DNA from: Incurvaria masculella
Lineage: Eukaryota; Arthropoda; Insecta; Lepidoptera; Incurvariidae
Assembly (NCBI GenBank): GCA_946894095.1
Contig: OX335650.1
Span: 4,092,001 to 4,156,000 of the forward strand
Length of the DNA: 64,000 nucleotides
Direction: 5' to 3'
How positions within the stretch are numbered: position 1 is the stretch's first letter; each line of letters starts with the position of its first letter. The notes below the pieces were generated by a model. The model saw only the letters and a program-made list of their open reading frames with translations, was not told where the DNA came from and ran no database searches. Below are positions 1 through 9,826 of the stretch, piece after piece. Both the position numbers and the translations under genes were made by a program.

Positions 1-738
1 ATGCACCGAAGGATTACATTATTAAAAAAAATAAATTTAAAGAAAAAAATACGGAAAGCACCAAATATTGATTTCCGAAATGTGCCTCCTGATTTTCGAT
101 GGAAAATTAACGCAATCAAATTTCCCTAGTACAAGGAAGGAATTAATATTTTTTATAGAACTGCACTGCGTACCACAAATACTGTCATATTATTATGCCA
201 ACATACCACATTTCCTATGCTATGATTTTTTCTTTGTACATTGATACTATGATATGTACATCACATTGAACTAAATCGGAAAATATGGACAAATTCCATT
301 GCCTTATCCTTGTAAGTAGCCTAGTAGTAAGGGACCTACAGTTTTTTAGAATGGGTCCAGTACGATAGTGTGACACGCATTCTCAACGATAATGCCCATT
401 TGATATTTTATGATACTTTCTCATGCAACGATATTCTCATGTGATGCTATGGTACTTCAAAAATAGAAAACCTCAAAAGAGAAAACCATTGTTTATTGTT
501 TATTCATCATCCATAGACAGTACACTGCACTCGGATTTGTCATATTTTATCATTAGCCAGTTCGGGGAAATCCCAGCGAAGTAGAACTGGAAAGAAACTC
601 CGCTGGTTTTTTTTTTCAACGTCCACTTAGTCTAAATTTACAAAAGTATTTAGACTCACAGATAAACACGCTAAATTAATATGAATTGACGAGAATCAAC
701 AATTCATGTCATATGCAACAGTTCATGACAAATATCAG
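1..738. other. AT-rich intergenic stretch, no gene seen
   Basis: I see no open frame with recognisable protein similarity, no tRNA-like fold and no clear terminal repeats. The base composition is AT-rich with short homopolymer runs. It is probably intergenic or intronic sequence of a gene lying outside the window. Confidence 0.5.
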
Positions 739-1110
739 TTTTTAGGGTTCCATACCCAAAGGGTGACAACGGAATCCTATTACAAGGACCCTCCGCTGTC
801 CGTCCGTCCGTCCGTCCGTCCGTCCGTCCGTCCGTCCGTCCGTCCGTCCGTCCGTCCGTCCGTCCGTCCGTCCGTCCGTCCGTCCGTCCGTCTGTCACAG
901 GGCTGTATCTCAGTAACCGTAACAGATAGACAGCGGAATTTTTCACAGAGTGTGTATTTATTTTGCCGCTATAACAACAAATAGGTAAAATTGAAAAATA
1001 ATGAAAATTAAAGGGGGCCCCCATACCAAAAACGTTTTTTTTGTGATAAATCTTTTACGATAGTACGGAACCCTTCGTGTGCGAGTCCGACTCGCACTTG
1101 GCCGGTTTTT
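739..1110 (+). repeat. CCGT-microsatellite dispersed repeat, copy A (full)
   Basis: It starts with TTTTTAGGGTTCC and runs through a long CCGT microsatellite. A conserved body (TGTCACAGGGCTGTATCTC, then TTTGCCGCTATAACAACAAA) follows. It ends in the self-complementary GTGCGAGTCCGACTCGCAC followed by TTGGCCGGTTTTT. At least eight more copies of the same arrangement occur in this window, in both orientations. I recognise it as a common lepidopteran dispersed repeat. Whether it is Helitron-, SINE- or MITE-derived I cannot decide. The hairpin close to one end is compatible with a Helitron-like terminus. Confidence 0.85.
798..891 (+). repeat. (CCGT)n microsatellite inside copy A
   Basis: About 23 near-perfect CCGT units. 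The tract lies at the same internal position in every copy of this repeat family but differs in length: about 4 units in copy B and longer arrays in copy D. It translates into fake SVRP-repeat or TDGR-repeat open frames on the two strands, which are not genes. Confidence 0.95.
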
Positions 1111-1271
1111 AGTAAAGACCATGCCCGCCATCTAGCATGTTGCCAATTGAAGCAAGCCAGTCCCCACAAACAGCACCCGTTATTTTGATACGATATGATG
1201 TTTTAAAAGTAATATAAACGGTCCCACTGAATTTCTTCTTATGAAAGTCGTAAGATATACTTGTCTTACGA

Positions 1272-1400
1272 TCTTTCCATCCATATCAATGTAGCCGTGC
1301 AATATAAGGAATATCCTTGCATGACATCTATTTCCCATGCGGTGTGTTGGGCCCGCATCATGACAAGTAGTGTGGTATTAGCCAGCCTTGCTCAGTTACA
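1272..1400 (+). repeat. tRNA-SINE family, 5'-truncated copy
   Basis: It matches the body of the SINE family seen complete at 28,398-28,750: TCAATGTAGCCGTGCAATAT, then a GGTGTGTTGGGC block, then GTGGTATTAGCCA. The tRNA-like head is missing. Confidence 0.65.
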
Positions 1401-1615
1401 TAAAAGCACACGTTATGGTAAAAAAAAACTAATAGGTATAAGTATAAATTATTCGAATGATTATAAATAATTTGAAAACCATTTGCTAGTATTCGGTAGC
1501 CCATATCTAACAAATAATATCGCTTTTTTTTAATATGATGAACTATTATCATAAAATTATTATCTTACTTAAAATAATAATACATTTTTCGAAAAAAAAA
1601 GTGCAGATACCAATA

Positions 1616-1692
1616 CTGCCCTCCTTATTCAAAAGGCGGTAACTATATATGAGGCACATATGTTGTTACCGCCTTTTTAATAAGGAGGGCAG
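1616..1692. repeat. 77-bp hairpin with 28-bp arms
   Basis: The left arm (1616-1643, starting CTGCCCTCCTTATT) and the right arm (1665-1692, ending AATAAGGAGGGCAG) are reverse complements at 27 of 28 positions. They are separated by a 21-base AT-rich loop. It lies just 5' of CCGT repeat copy B. It could be a very small palindromic MITE or a pre-miRNA-like hairpin. The sequence alone does not decide. Confidence 0.85.
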
Positions 1693-1700
1693 AATATTAG

Positions 1701-1996
1701 TTTTTTAGGGTTCCGTACCCAAAGGGTGAAAACGGAACCCTATTACTAAACCTCCGCTGTCCGTCCGTCCGTCCGTCCGTCTGTCACAGGGCTGTATCTC
1801 ATGAACCGTAATAGGTAGGCAGCTGAAATTTTCACAAAATATGTATTTATTTTGCTGCTATAACAACCTACATTAAAAAATAATATAAAATAAAGGGGGC
1901 CCCCATACAAAAAACGTGATTTTTGCTGTTAAATCTTGAACGGTGGTACGGAACCCTTCGTGTGCGAGTCCGACTCGCACTTGGCCGGTTTTTTTT
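1701..1996 (+). repeat. CCGT-microsatellite repeat, copy B
   Basis: It has the same order of parts as copy A: AGGGTTCCGTACCCAAAGGG, a short CCGT tract, TGTCACAGGGCTGTATCTC, and the terminal palindrome GTGCGAGTCCGACTCGCAC with TTGGCCGG. The microsatellite is much shorter than in copy A. Confidence 0.85.
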
Positions 1997-1997
1997 G

Positions 1998-2335
1998 GAC
2001 ATGAAAGGCTAATCATGATATTATATTATATGATATTATATTAAAGTCATGATATTAGCCTAACACACCGAATCCCCGAAGTAATTAGGCTGAAACACAA
2101 TCAATTTTTCATTTCAGCTTCCATCATCTTTTGATCCAATGCGATGGTACCAACCCGGGCAGGCTTATTCCTACCACCAGTTGGGGAAGGGGCCCTACAT
2201 ACAGATGGATTCCGATCCATGGAACAAACTCGCATTCTTGACGAAATGCACTTATCCAACTCGGAAAGAGAAAGAAAGTGGTGTACAAACCTGAATGCAA
2301 GGCAACTACCCGCGCCACTAAGTTACGAATGGCTC
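1998..2335 (-). repeat. tRNA-SINE family copy, reverse orientation
   Basis: Read on the minus strand it carries a degenerate tRNA-like head near 2290-2335. The body follows, with the GGTACCATCGCATTGGAT motif. The tail continues through the block containing the TATTAGCC-type element. It is diverged from the better copies at 5,632-6,043 and 30,486-30,885. Confidence 0.7.
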
Positions 2336-2931
2336 CATCTATGGCTGATGTGCTGATATTAAATACCAAATATCAAATACAAATATCAAAATAGGCAAAG
2401 TTTGCATGGGGAGCGATATTTTCTGAAGCTTACCTGAATGGCCGATGCGAACGACCTGGTCCACTTGTTTATGTATTTAAGGCAGTAATAACAACAGTTA
2501 CCGGTTCTTGAATGAAGGTGCAATTGCAGGAAAGGTTTCGCATTCAGACGCGCTATTAGCCCACTGGCGCCCATTTTTTTCTCTGCACCGACATCGGCCA
2601 AGCGTCCCTTGTCAAATTAAATAATTGCAGTCAGCAGGTAACGTCACCGTACAATACTCGCCCTGTCAAGCGACTCCATGGTGGCTTTTGGGTGGCTGCC
2701 GCGCGACACAGGGCCTTTGTAGCTCGAGTGGCGAGCGCAAAGGTGCGGTCGAGTTACTGGGAAAATCGTCTGGATTTTCTACGCGAGGGGCGGAAGTACC
2801 TGCCTCGTGGCGCCTATTCAGCGGGCCACCTCGCTGGCCCATTGTAAATTGGGCCCACTGCGATTATTCCCGTGCATGTGGTTACAGGCGACTAAGGGAT
2901 TCGTCGTTCGTTGTTCGGATTCATTCATTCA
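2336..2931. other. Non-repeat-like intergenic stretch
   Basis: Moderately GC-rich sequence that matches none of the repeat families I can follow in the window. Short open frames exist on both strands but none has a recognisable domain. It could be unique regulatory DNA. Confidence 0.4.
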
Positions 2932-3110
2932 ATCCCGGGTCGGTACCGTCATCCCATTGAATGACCGATGGTCGGAACGGCAATGAAAATGTCCGTGTTT
3001 TCCGTCTAGTTCGATGTAGCCGTGCAATATAAATCCTGGTACCTGGTACCTGATGAATGGCACCTTATTCACATACTTATGGTGTTTTGATATCATGACA
3101 GTAGCAACAG
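2932..3110 (+). repeat. tRNA-SINE family, headless copy
   Basis: It starts at CCCGGGTCGGTACCGTC and contains GGCAATGAAAATGTCCGTG and a diverged form of the CAATGTAGCCGTGC motif, all diagnostic of this SINE body. The tRNA-related part is absent. Confidence 0.7.
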
Positions 3111-3319
3111 TAGGTCCAAACATCTTAAAGGGTAACCGTTTCACCGTTGAGGCTGACTGCAGTTCGGATTCCACGTGAAACTTGAGGTCGGCTTGCTCGC
3201 TAGGCATTTTGAACACAGCGAATGAAATAAACTAGAAAACAGAACATTATGGAGTAATTTGGCGTTATCCAACGAATCTACAATGTCATTGCAATCTAAT
3301 ATTCATCTATACTATCTAT

Positions 3320-3505
3320 ACTTCTATACTTCTATACTAATATAATAAAGCTGAAGAGTTTGTTTGTTTGTTTTTTTGTTTGAACGCCCTAATCTCTGGA
3401 ACTACCAGTCAGGTTTGAAAACATATTTTTACATTCGATAGCCTAATTCTTAGGGAAGGCTTTAAGCTATTGAACATCACGTAACGACCCTTAGGAGCCG
3501 AACAA
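3320..3505 (+). repeat. Dispersed LINE/SINE-like tail
   Basis: A TACTAATATAATAAAGCTGA start, a (GTTT)n tract, a GAACGCCCTAATCTCTGGAA-type block and GGAGCCGAAC near the end form an arrangement I recognise as a widespread lepidopteran repeat. No coding potential. Confidence 0.6.
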
Positions 3506-3628
3506 AAAGAAAAATAGTCAGAGGGCGCGGAGCGAAAACGAAATCATAGCGCGGCGAGGGCCGTGACGGGGGTGGCCACCCGACGAGGACCGAGTATTGC
3601 CGAATCGAGCCGAAGCGCGAAACGGTGA

Positions 3629-3998
3629 CCAGCGTTGCCGATAACCACTCCTCCAATTCCCCGAAAACGTTCTTAGGATTCCCGGAATTCCGTTAAAATC
3701 CGGAATAGGAACCAAATTTTCATCGAAAATTTCGAATGACCAAAAAAAAAGGTCGTGCAGTCGACGGCCGTCCGAACAACTTTCGGGAGAAGATGAAATG
3801 CAAAGATGCCCCGATTGCTCGATTGTTCGATATATTTTTCGAATGAGGAAAGAAAAAAAGGTAAATAAAAAGGCCAAAAAACTAAATTCCCCACGGATTG
3901 GCCAATTCCTCGCAAATTTCCCAACGCTTGCATTCCCCACCATTTTCCCCGAATTACCTCAAATTTCCCGTGATTCGGGGAGCGATCGGCAATGCTGG
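3629..3998. repeat. Probable MITE with short inverted ends
   Basis: The left end CCAGCGTTGCCGAT and the right end ATCGGCAATGCTGG are inverted copies with one mismatch. Further inward the arms share TTCCCCGAA/TTCGGGGA blocks. No convincing target duplication is visible, so the superfamily is open. Two long minus-strand frames crossing it look like non-coding shadows. Confidence 0.5.
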
Positions 3999-4696
3999 CG
4001 ACAAACGTCTCGCCGCGATGCCCGCGCGCCGCCTCAGTCAAGACGCGCAGTGGCGCTCCGTGGTCGTGTGGTACACGGATTAGTATGAGATTTTTTACGT
4101 AAATTATTTCTATTCTTTCTACCAACCCGCGCGGTATGCTAACTTAGCGACAGCCGTTCCCAGCTACACGCATTTGTTTGGGCTTTTTAGGTTGATTGTT
4201 TAAACGCGTATTGTTAAGATATTACGGTTTCAGTTGAATGGTTTCTTATTTTTTGTTTGGTAGATTAGTAGGTACTAAGCCAAGCGCGGCATTTCGAACT
4301 TTCACGTAGGGTACGAAACCCATGCCGGCTGGCCAGGTGCTGTTTCACCCCATGTTTCAACGACCCCGGGGGCCCCTATAAATAAAGGATCAAAAGGATC
4401 GGATGGTTTTTATTTTTAAGTGTCGGCTGGGAATGGGTGCATTGCCTGCCTGTTCTGCGTTGAGCAATTGTAGAAAGGGGACGGAGGGACGGCGTTATGA
4501 TGATCCGTCGAGCACTGTTTGGCCGGCAAGGTGCTTCTTCACACAATGTTGAACAAATCTGATTACAACGATGCAATTTATATGTCACTATGAAGGGGGT
4601 GATATAGGGGATGACAATTTGTATGGTTCACCATTATTGATGCTTCATAATTGTACCTACGTGTAACTCGATTTATTTCCGCAATTTTAGGTCTAC

Positions 4697-5025
4697 TAAC
4701 CATCACGCTAAATTACCAGAGAGGTGACCAGTAGTATGAAATTCTTATAACATGAGAACCAATTACCCGATTTAGATGAGGATGTATCTCAGTCTAGCCG
4801 TATGGGTTACTTAACATCACGCTAACTTACCAGAGGAGTGAGAAGAGAGGGTTACATATTTATAACAAAACAATAAGTGGACTGCTCCTGCATGTGGAAA
4901 TTGGCAGAGTACATCACTCTAAATCACGAGAGGGGTGACTGGTGCGATTAAAGGCTCATAACTTACGAACTACTCACTCGATTAATATGTGGATTGCATC
5001 TACGTCCAGGACCTATGGGCGCGGT
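4697..5025. repeat. Degenerate tandem repeat, three units of about 105-110 bp
   Basis: Units begin near 4700, 4812 and 4912. Each opens with a variant of CATCACGCTAAATTACCAGAG followed by GGGGTGA-like bases, with ATAACNTA... and GATT..ATGNGGATG-type blocks behind. Similarity between units is visible but clearly eroded. Confidence 0.6.
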
Positions 5026-5124
5026 CGGGGTTTGGATGGGTGGCCGTTTTCGATGTTAAGGCTGGTTGTGGGATTCCACGTACAAAAATTGCTCCCCTTT
5101 CTTACTAACTAGGTTGTAAGGTTA

Positions 5125-5235
5125 ATCCCACCCGAGTTGTTACGTACCATCGCACTGAATGATAGATGGTCGAAGCGGCAGTAAAAAATGTCCGTGTTTT
5201 CCGTCCATGGCAATGTGTAGTAGTGCAGTGCAGGA
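5125..5235 (+). repeat. tRNA-SINE family fragment
   Basis: It contains the ACCATCGCACTGAATGATAG / GTCGAAGCGGCA / TGTCCGTGTTTTCCGTCCAT series of the SINE body, with no head and no tail. Confidence 0.65.
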
Positions 5236-5361
5236 TCGTCCCAGCGCGGCGACAAATGCTATTAAAAAACAATTAATCAATTGGCCCCAATGTTTTGCAA
5301 TATATTCAAGTACATTCCTTCCACTGAATTTATAAATGGCAGTATTTGGATGTTATCTTAT

Positions 5362-5537
5362 TCAATCATGCCACATCGGCTCAACGGATTTCGATCCAGT
5401 TTTTTTTGGTAGATACATTGTTTATCCTCTGTTAGTAAAGTAGTTCGACTAGCTTTTTGGGCCAGCCCTTTGGGTTACAGCCTGACATCAGTCCAAAACG
5501 ACATTGACCCGAGCGGAGCCGGGTACCTCAGCTAGTA
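5362..5537 (+). repeat. Dispersed repeat ending in CTCAGCTAGTA
   Basis: The 5' part (TTCAATCATGCCACATCGGC) and the end block (GACATCAGTCCAAAACGACA then CTCAGCTAGTA) recur together at 37,833-38,014. The end block alone recurs at 7,948, 23,375 and 63,862. It looks like the 3' tail of a non-LTR element or its SINE partner. Confidence 0.6.
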
Positions 5538-5631
5538 ATCAAATAATTAGAGAAAGTGTTTGTCCTGGCATTCGTCGGAAGCAAGATTCTAAACTGCGAC
5601 CTTTTTCATTAAATGTCAACTGTTTATTATT

Positions 5632-6043
5632 TTTTATTTTTTTATGCGACCTGACATGGATGGCTAATACCACACAACTACCGTTATGATATTAGCCCAA
5701 TACACCACATTCCCGAAGGAATTTGGTGCCATGCCAGGACCTTCCCTTTATGAGCACGGCTACGTTGAACTGGATGGAAAACACGGACAATTTTTCATTG
5801 CCGCTTCGACCATCTTTTCATCCAATGCGATGGTACCAACCCGGGCGGGCTTAAACCCTACCACCTAGTAGGGGAAGGGGACCTACAGTTTTACATGGAT
5901 TTCGAACCATGGAGCAGCTCGCATTCGTGACGAAATGCACTTATCGAACTCTGAAAGAGAAAGACAGTGGTGCAAGTTGGTATTGAACCCGGGCCTCTGG
6001 TACGCTAGGCCAGTCCCCGCGCCACTAGGCTACGAGCCGCTCG
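5632..6043 (-). repeat. tRNA-derived SINE, near full length
   Basis: On the minus strand it starts with a tRNA-like head: GTAGCCTAGTGGCGCGGGGA resembles an A box, and GGCCCGGGTTCAATACC a B box. The long body and a T-rich/A-rich terminus follow. This copy interrupts an older palindromic element: the flanks at 5,545-5,620 and 6,060-6,120 match pieces of the tRNA-cored palindrome at 51,835-52,070. Confidence 0.8.
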
Positions 6044-6045
6044 AA

Positions 6046-8080
6046 TAAAAATAAATATAAATAAATATGATTACAATGCTTAAATGCAGATGTCGTTGGA
6101 TAACCTTAAATCAATGAGATAACGGTAATCTTATACATTAAAATACAAAAAAAATATTGAGTATGTGTTGCAATAGGACCCACGTAGCACTTTGTGCATT
6201 GGTGTCGACTTCATGCGACATGAACCGTCTCCTCCAATCGCAGAGAATCCAGGAATTCCAGTCAGGTCAGATACGTATTCCGGTTTGGCGGTCCGGGATA
6301 CCTCTCGCTCGCTAGCCAGTCGACAAAGGGCAGGAAATCAAACACCTCTATTTACAATAGATTACCAAATGGTGCCGCCCGCCACCCCCGTACAAGCACC
6401 ACACACCATCGAGTGTAGCAAGCACACAGCCCACATACCACTACGAATGCCGCAGTGGCCACAGCCACACCAAAAACATATGCCTACCTGGGTACAGACC
6501 GATTTCGTGTTTTGTTCGCGCCGAGCCGACTCTATCATTAACGAATCGATTGAAAATATTGCCGCCTCCTGACAGGAAACCTGTTTGGTATTTACTGTAT
6601 GCCTACTATTTATATTTGATTCGTTTTATTTTATTCCTGGGTATAAATACGTCCCTCACATTATTCTACAGTCGATCGTGTTGACCAACCGTCACAATAA
6701 TAAAAAAAAACTATTTTTTTTTCACATTGGTGGCTGTACCCAGCTTCGTAATATAGGCCCAAAACACCTCATTCCCGAAGGAATTAGTTAGGTGCCATAC
6801 GAGGGACAGGAAAATTATATTACAATAGAACTTATCGAAATATTCTTAATCTCCAATTATACATATAGAACTCTTTTAAACTCAATTTAGTTTGTATGTG
6901 TGTATTTAGAATTCTAATCAGAAAATTAGTTCGTGCAATTCTAACTGGATCGACGAATGTATGTTCCCGCATAATAAGCGCACCGCTAATTCGGGCGAAA
7001 ACGACTTAATTGAGAAATAAATAAGAGCGTAATGATTGAGTGTATTGCTGTGTGAAATGGAGCCGTGAGGGTCGCGTGCAGCTAATGTGGGACAAAAGGT
7101 CCAATTAGGACCCTCAGAGGGAGTCGCCGCCACAGAGAGAGGTTACATTTAACTGTACTCGGTGTTTGGATAGCGAGTTAAGTGGTTCACGGCTAGGTAG
7201 CACTATTGTTTGCAAGGAGGGTCACGGGTTCAAGGCACCGACAAAAAATCCAGTCTATGGTTCAAAGGCAAGTAACCGTATGTCACCTTAGGACATCTAT
7301 ACGTTAACTTTTCAAGTTTAGACAATTCATTCCGTTTTAATATCATATTTCAAGAATACGTGCAGTTTTTTCAATAACGGGAAAGACCACGTTTTATGTA
7401 GCGAAGCAGACAAACTTAATAAACCATATTTATATTATAATTGCGAAAGTAACTCTTGTCTGTCTGCCTGCCTGTTGTGTTTTACGCCTCAACCGCTGAA
7501 CCAATTTTGATGAATAGTCTGGGCCTTGGTGAAGGACAGGCTTTTGTGACGAAAATTAAACTCGATGTAGGGGATGAAAGTTTGTGTGGATAACGTAGTT
7601 GCATTAGGTAAACGAAATATGTTAATATTTTTATCGAGCTTGTGCTGTGTTCATCTAAATTTTGCATTGTCTCATTTATTAATTTTACACTACATTGTTC
7701 AGTTTCTTTAGCTTCACTATTATATTTTAAACATATTGTTGAATCGTAGACATAAACTTTCTTAGCTAACTACCTATAACTGTACACGCTGTGCCCACTA
7801 CCAGTAGGACGATTCGTTCGTTTTTTACGAGGTTTTTTATACCGTAAATGTGTTTATGATTGTGTAATACGGATTTATCCTGTATGTGAGCCATATTAAT
7901 AAATAAATAAATAACTCATATAATATACAGGAAACAATTCGGACCGCCATCAGTCCAAAACGACATTGACACGAGCGGAGTCAGGTGCCTCAGCTAGTCA
8001 GTCAGTCAGTCAGCGTGTTTGCGTTCACTGCTGAACATACGCCGCTCCAGTTTTCCTTCAGTCCTCCCGGCCCTCAGCGG
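6046..8080. other. Long non-coding stretch with a conserved-looking segment
   Basis: No protein-coding gene recognised. A 126-codon open frame at 6,192-6,572 has no recognisable domain. 6,918-7,140 is notable for homeodomain-type TAATTG/CAATTA cores and a GC-richer, non-repetitive look. 7,448-7,530 has the TGTCTGTCTGCCTGCCTG / ACCAATTTTGATGAATAG signature of a LINE-derived tail. An AGTC microsatellite lies at 7,996-8,014. Confidence 0.4.
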
Positions 8081-8082
8081 TA

Positions 8083-8235
8083 CTTGATGTCGTCGTGCCA
8101 CCTGGCGGGTGGTCTTCCCACACTCCGTTTTCTTGTCCACGGCCGCCAGTGCAGGACACGGTTACTCCAACGGTCGTCGTCTCTTAGGCTGACGTGACCA
8201 GTCCTTTGCAATTTGAGCTTAGCCACCCGTTGTAA
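8083..8235 (-). pseudogene. RTE-type LINE fragment, ORF C-terminus
   Basis: Minus-strand translation gives a C-terminal tail of the GKRSVGRPPARWHDDI kind plus upstream residues of the WTGHV type. This is the end of an RTE-clade reverse transcriptase ORF. The same region occurs in the longer fragment at 43,029-44,060. Only about 50 codons remain and no catalytic motif is present. Confidence 0.75.
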
Positions 8236-8490
8236 AATATCAACTACCATTTTAAAATAATATGTAGTATTGGAATCTTACCTAATAATCGACTAGAGAG
8301 ATGCCTTGTAACCGCGCGCAAAACAATGTGTATACCTGCGTGACTCGATGTGATATGAAATTGTGGTATTCATTAATGTTAAATGTATGGCACTGCAAGA
8401 AATCTCTCACGGGTAAGGTGTTTCCTCGTAAAACTCATGCGACGCTGGTATCAGTACCAGCGAACTGTGAACATATATTTTCCATTCCTT

Positions 8491-8691
8491 TTTTGGATTC
8501 CGTACGCAAATGGTGCCAACGGAACCCTATTACTAACCAACGCTGTCCGTCCGTCCGTCTGTCACAAGGCTGTATCTCATAATAGGTAGGCAGCTGAAAT
8601 TTTCACAGATTGTGTATTTATTTTGCCGCTATAGCAACAAATAGGTAAAATAAAATAATAATAAAAATTAAAGGTGATAAACAAAAACGTG
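8491..8691 (+). repeat. CCGT-microsatellite repeat, copy C (3'-truncated)
   Basis: It begins GGATTCCGTACGCAAATGG, has a short CCGT tract and the TTTGCCGCTATAGCAACAAA block. It stops before the terminal palindrome, where copy D starts. The two form a head-to-tail pair. Confidence 0.8.
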
Positions 8692-9072
8692 ATTTTTAGG
8701 GTTCCGTACCCAAAGGGTGAAAACGGAACCCTATTACTAAGCCTCCGCTGTCCGTCCGTCCGTCCGTCCGTCCGTCCGTCCGTCCGTCCGTCCGTCCGTT
8801 AGTCCGTCCGTCCGTCTGTCACAGGGTTGTATCTCATAACCCGTAACAGGTAGGCAGCTGAATTTTTCACAGAGTGTGTATTTATTTTGCCGCTATAACA
8901 ACAAAATAGGTAAAATAAAAAAATAATAAAAATTAAACAATGTCTTAAAATTTTTTTTTGTTTAATCTTGTACGGAACCCTTCGTGTGCGAATCCGACTC
9001 GCACTTGTTTGTGTTAAATCTCGTACGATGGTACGGAAACCTTCAAGTCCGACTCGCACTTGGCCGGTTTTC
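8692..9072 (+). repeat. CCGT-microsatellite repeat, copy D with doubled 3' end
   Basis: A complete 5' part with a long CCGT tract (about 8,748-8,818). The end block with GTACGGAACCCTTCGTGTGC and the palindromic GAGTCCGACTCGCAC occurs twice in tandem (8,965-9,007 and 9,030-9,072). The second copy carries a deletion. Confidence 0.8.
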
Positions 9073-9074
9073 TA

Positions 9075-9266
9075 AGTTCTTGTTTCCAAATAAATAGCAA
9101 CCGGTCTGTGTAGTCCTTCCGCGCTCGCTGAGTCGAAAGCTCATGTGTGTCCCCTGCGTCGCCGCATCCGGCGCGTAGGGCGGCGACTTGGGCGGCGCGG
9201 AGCCGGCTCCAGCTGACGGTTCCTTCTGGCAGCGCCGCGGTTATGTCGAAGTTGATCCGTGTAGGC
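9075..9266 (-). other. GC-rich open segment, left of hAT insertion
   Basis: On the minus strand this part gives an uninterrupted frame of about 60 codons, including RINFDITAALPEGTVSW. It continues, after the hAT insertion is removed, into 9,827-9,900. The codon-like GC bias suggests it may have been an exon or a captured gene fragment. I do not recognise the protein, and there are no clear splice signals. Composition differs strongly from the AT-rich surroundings. Confidence 0.3.
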
Positions 9267-9818
9267 CAGTGTTTCTTGACCGTTTTGCACTCATGGACCC
9301 CTTGCGAACTTGAAAAAATCTGACGGACCCCTTCCAATATTTCGAAATGAGCTTGTGAGCTCATGTATCCGATGGTCGAAGGGAACTTTCGGAGGAGCAC
9401 AATACTAAACTTATCCAGCCGATTTGGGTAGAATGTTCGGATTTCTTCCAATGAACAAAAAAGGTCATCAATAAACAAAATACCGAAAATGCCCAGGTTT
9501 TGCAGCCATTTTTGGCTTCTAGAGGGAAATCCGCTCATGGTTATAGGTGGAACAGTCGTTTCGTCTGAAATCTATACACCGGAAATAGAGACAAACTTGA
9601 TATCTTTTTCTGTCATGCTGACGTCAACCATAGAGTAAAAGGGACTTAGAAAATCCTTCCCTTTTCAATGTATACAATTGAGAGGAAACGACTGTACCTA
9701 AGTTTTAAGATCCATTACGCGCAGATGTATTGCCATCATATCAATCACTATCTTGGACCCCCAGGACTTATACCACGGACCCCTAAGGGGTCCATGGACC
9801 CCAAGTTAAGAAATCCTG
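9267..9818. mobile_element. Non-autonomous hAT-type element with 8-bp TSD
   Basis: Left end CAGTGTTTCTTGACC and right end (reverse complement) CAGGATTTCTTAACTTGG are imperfect inverted repeats. The flanks are an exact 8-bp direct duplication GTGTAGGC (9,259-9,266 and 9,819-9,826), the hallmark of hAT transposition. The 552-bp interior has no transposase domain I can see. A shorter relative lies at 25,676-25,899. Confidence 0.85.
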
Positions 9819-9826
9819 GTGTAGGC

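Noticed and set aside
704..1024. Open frames on both strands with SVRP or TDGR repeats
   Set aside because: They are translations of the CCGT microsatellite inside a dispersed repeat. The frame pattern comes from the 4-base period and there is no coding evidence.
3518..4125. Two overlapping minus-strand frames of about 141 and 150 codons
   Set aside because: They overlap in different frames across a probable MITE with inverted ends, with no recognisable domain.
6192..6572. 126-codon plus-strand frame
   Set aside because: No recognisable domain, no splice context, low-complexity His/Pro/Gln content. It may be chance in a GC-richer stretch; kept only as a note.
9014..9538. 174-codon minus-strand frame
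   Set aside because: It is a chimera of hAT-element sequence, the GC-rich segment and the end of a CCGT repeat. Not a real gene, though the GC-rich middle is listed as a finding.
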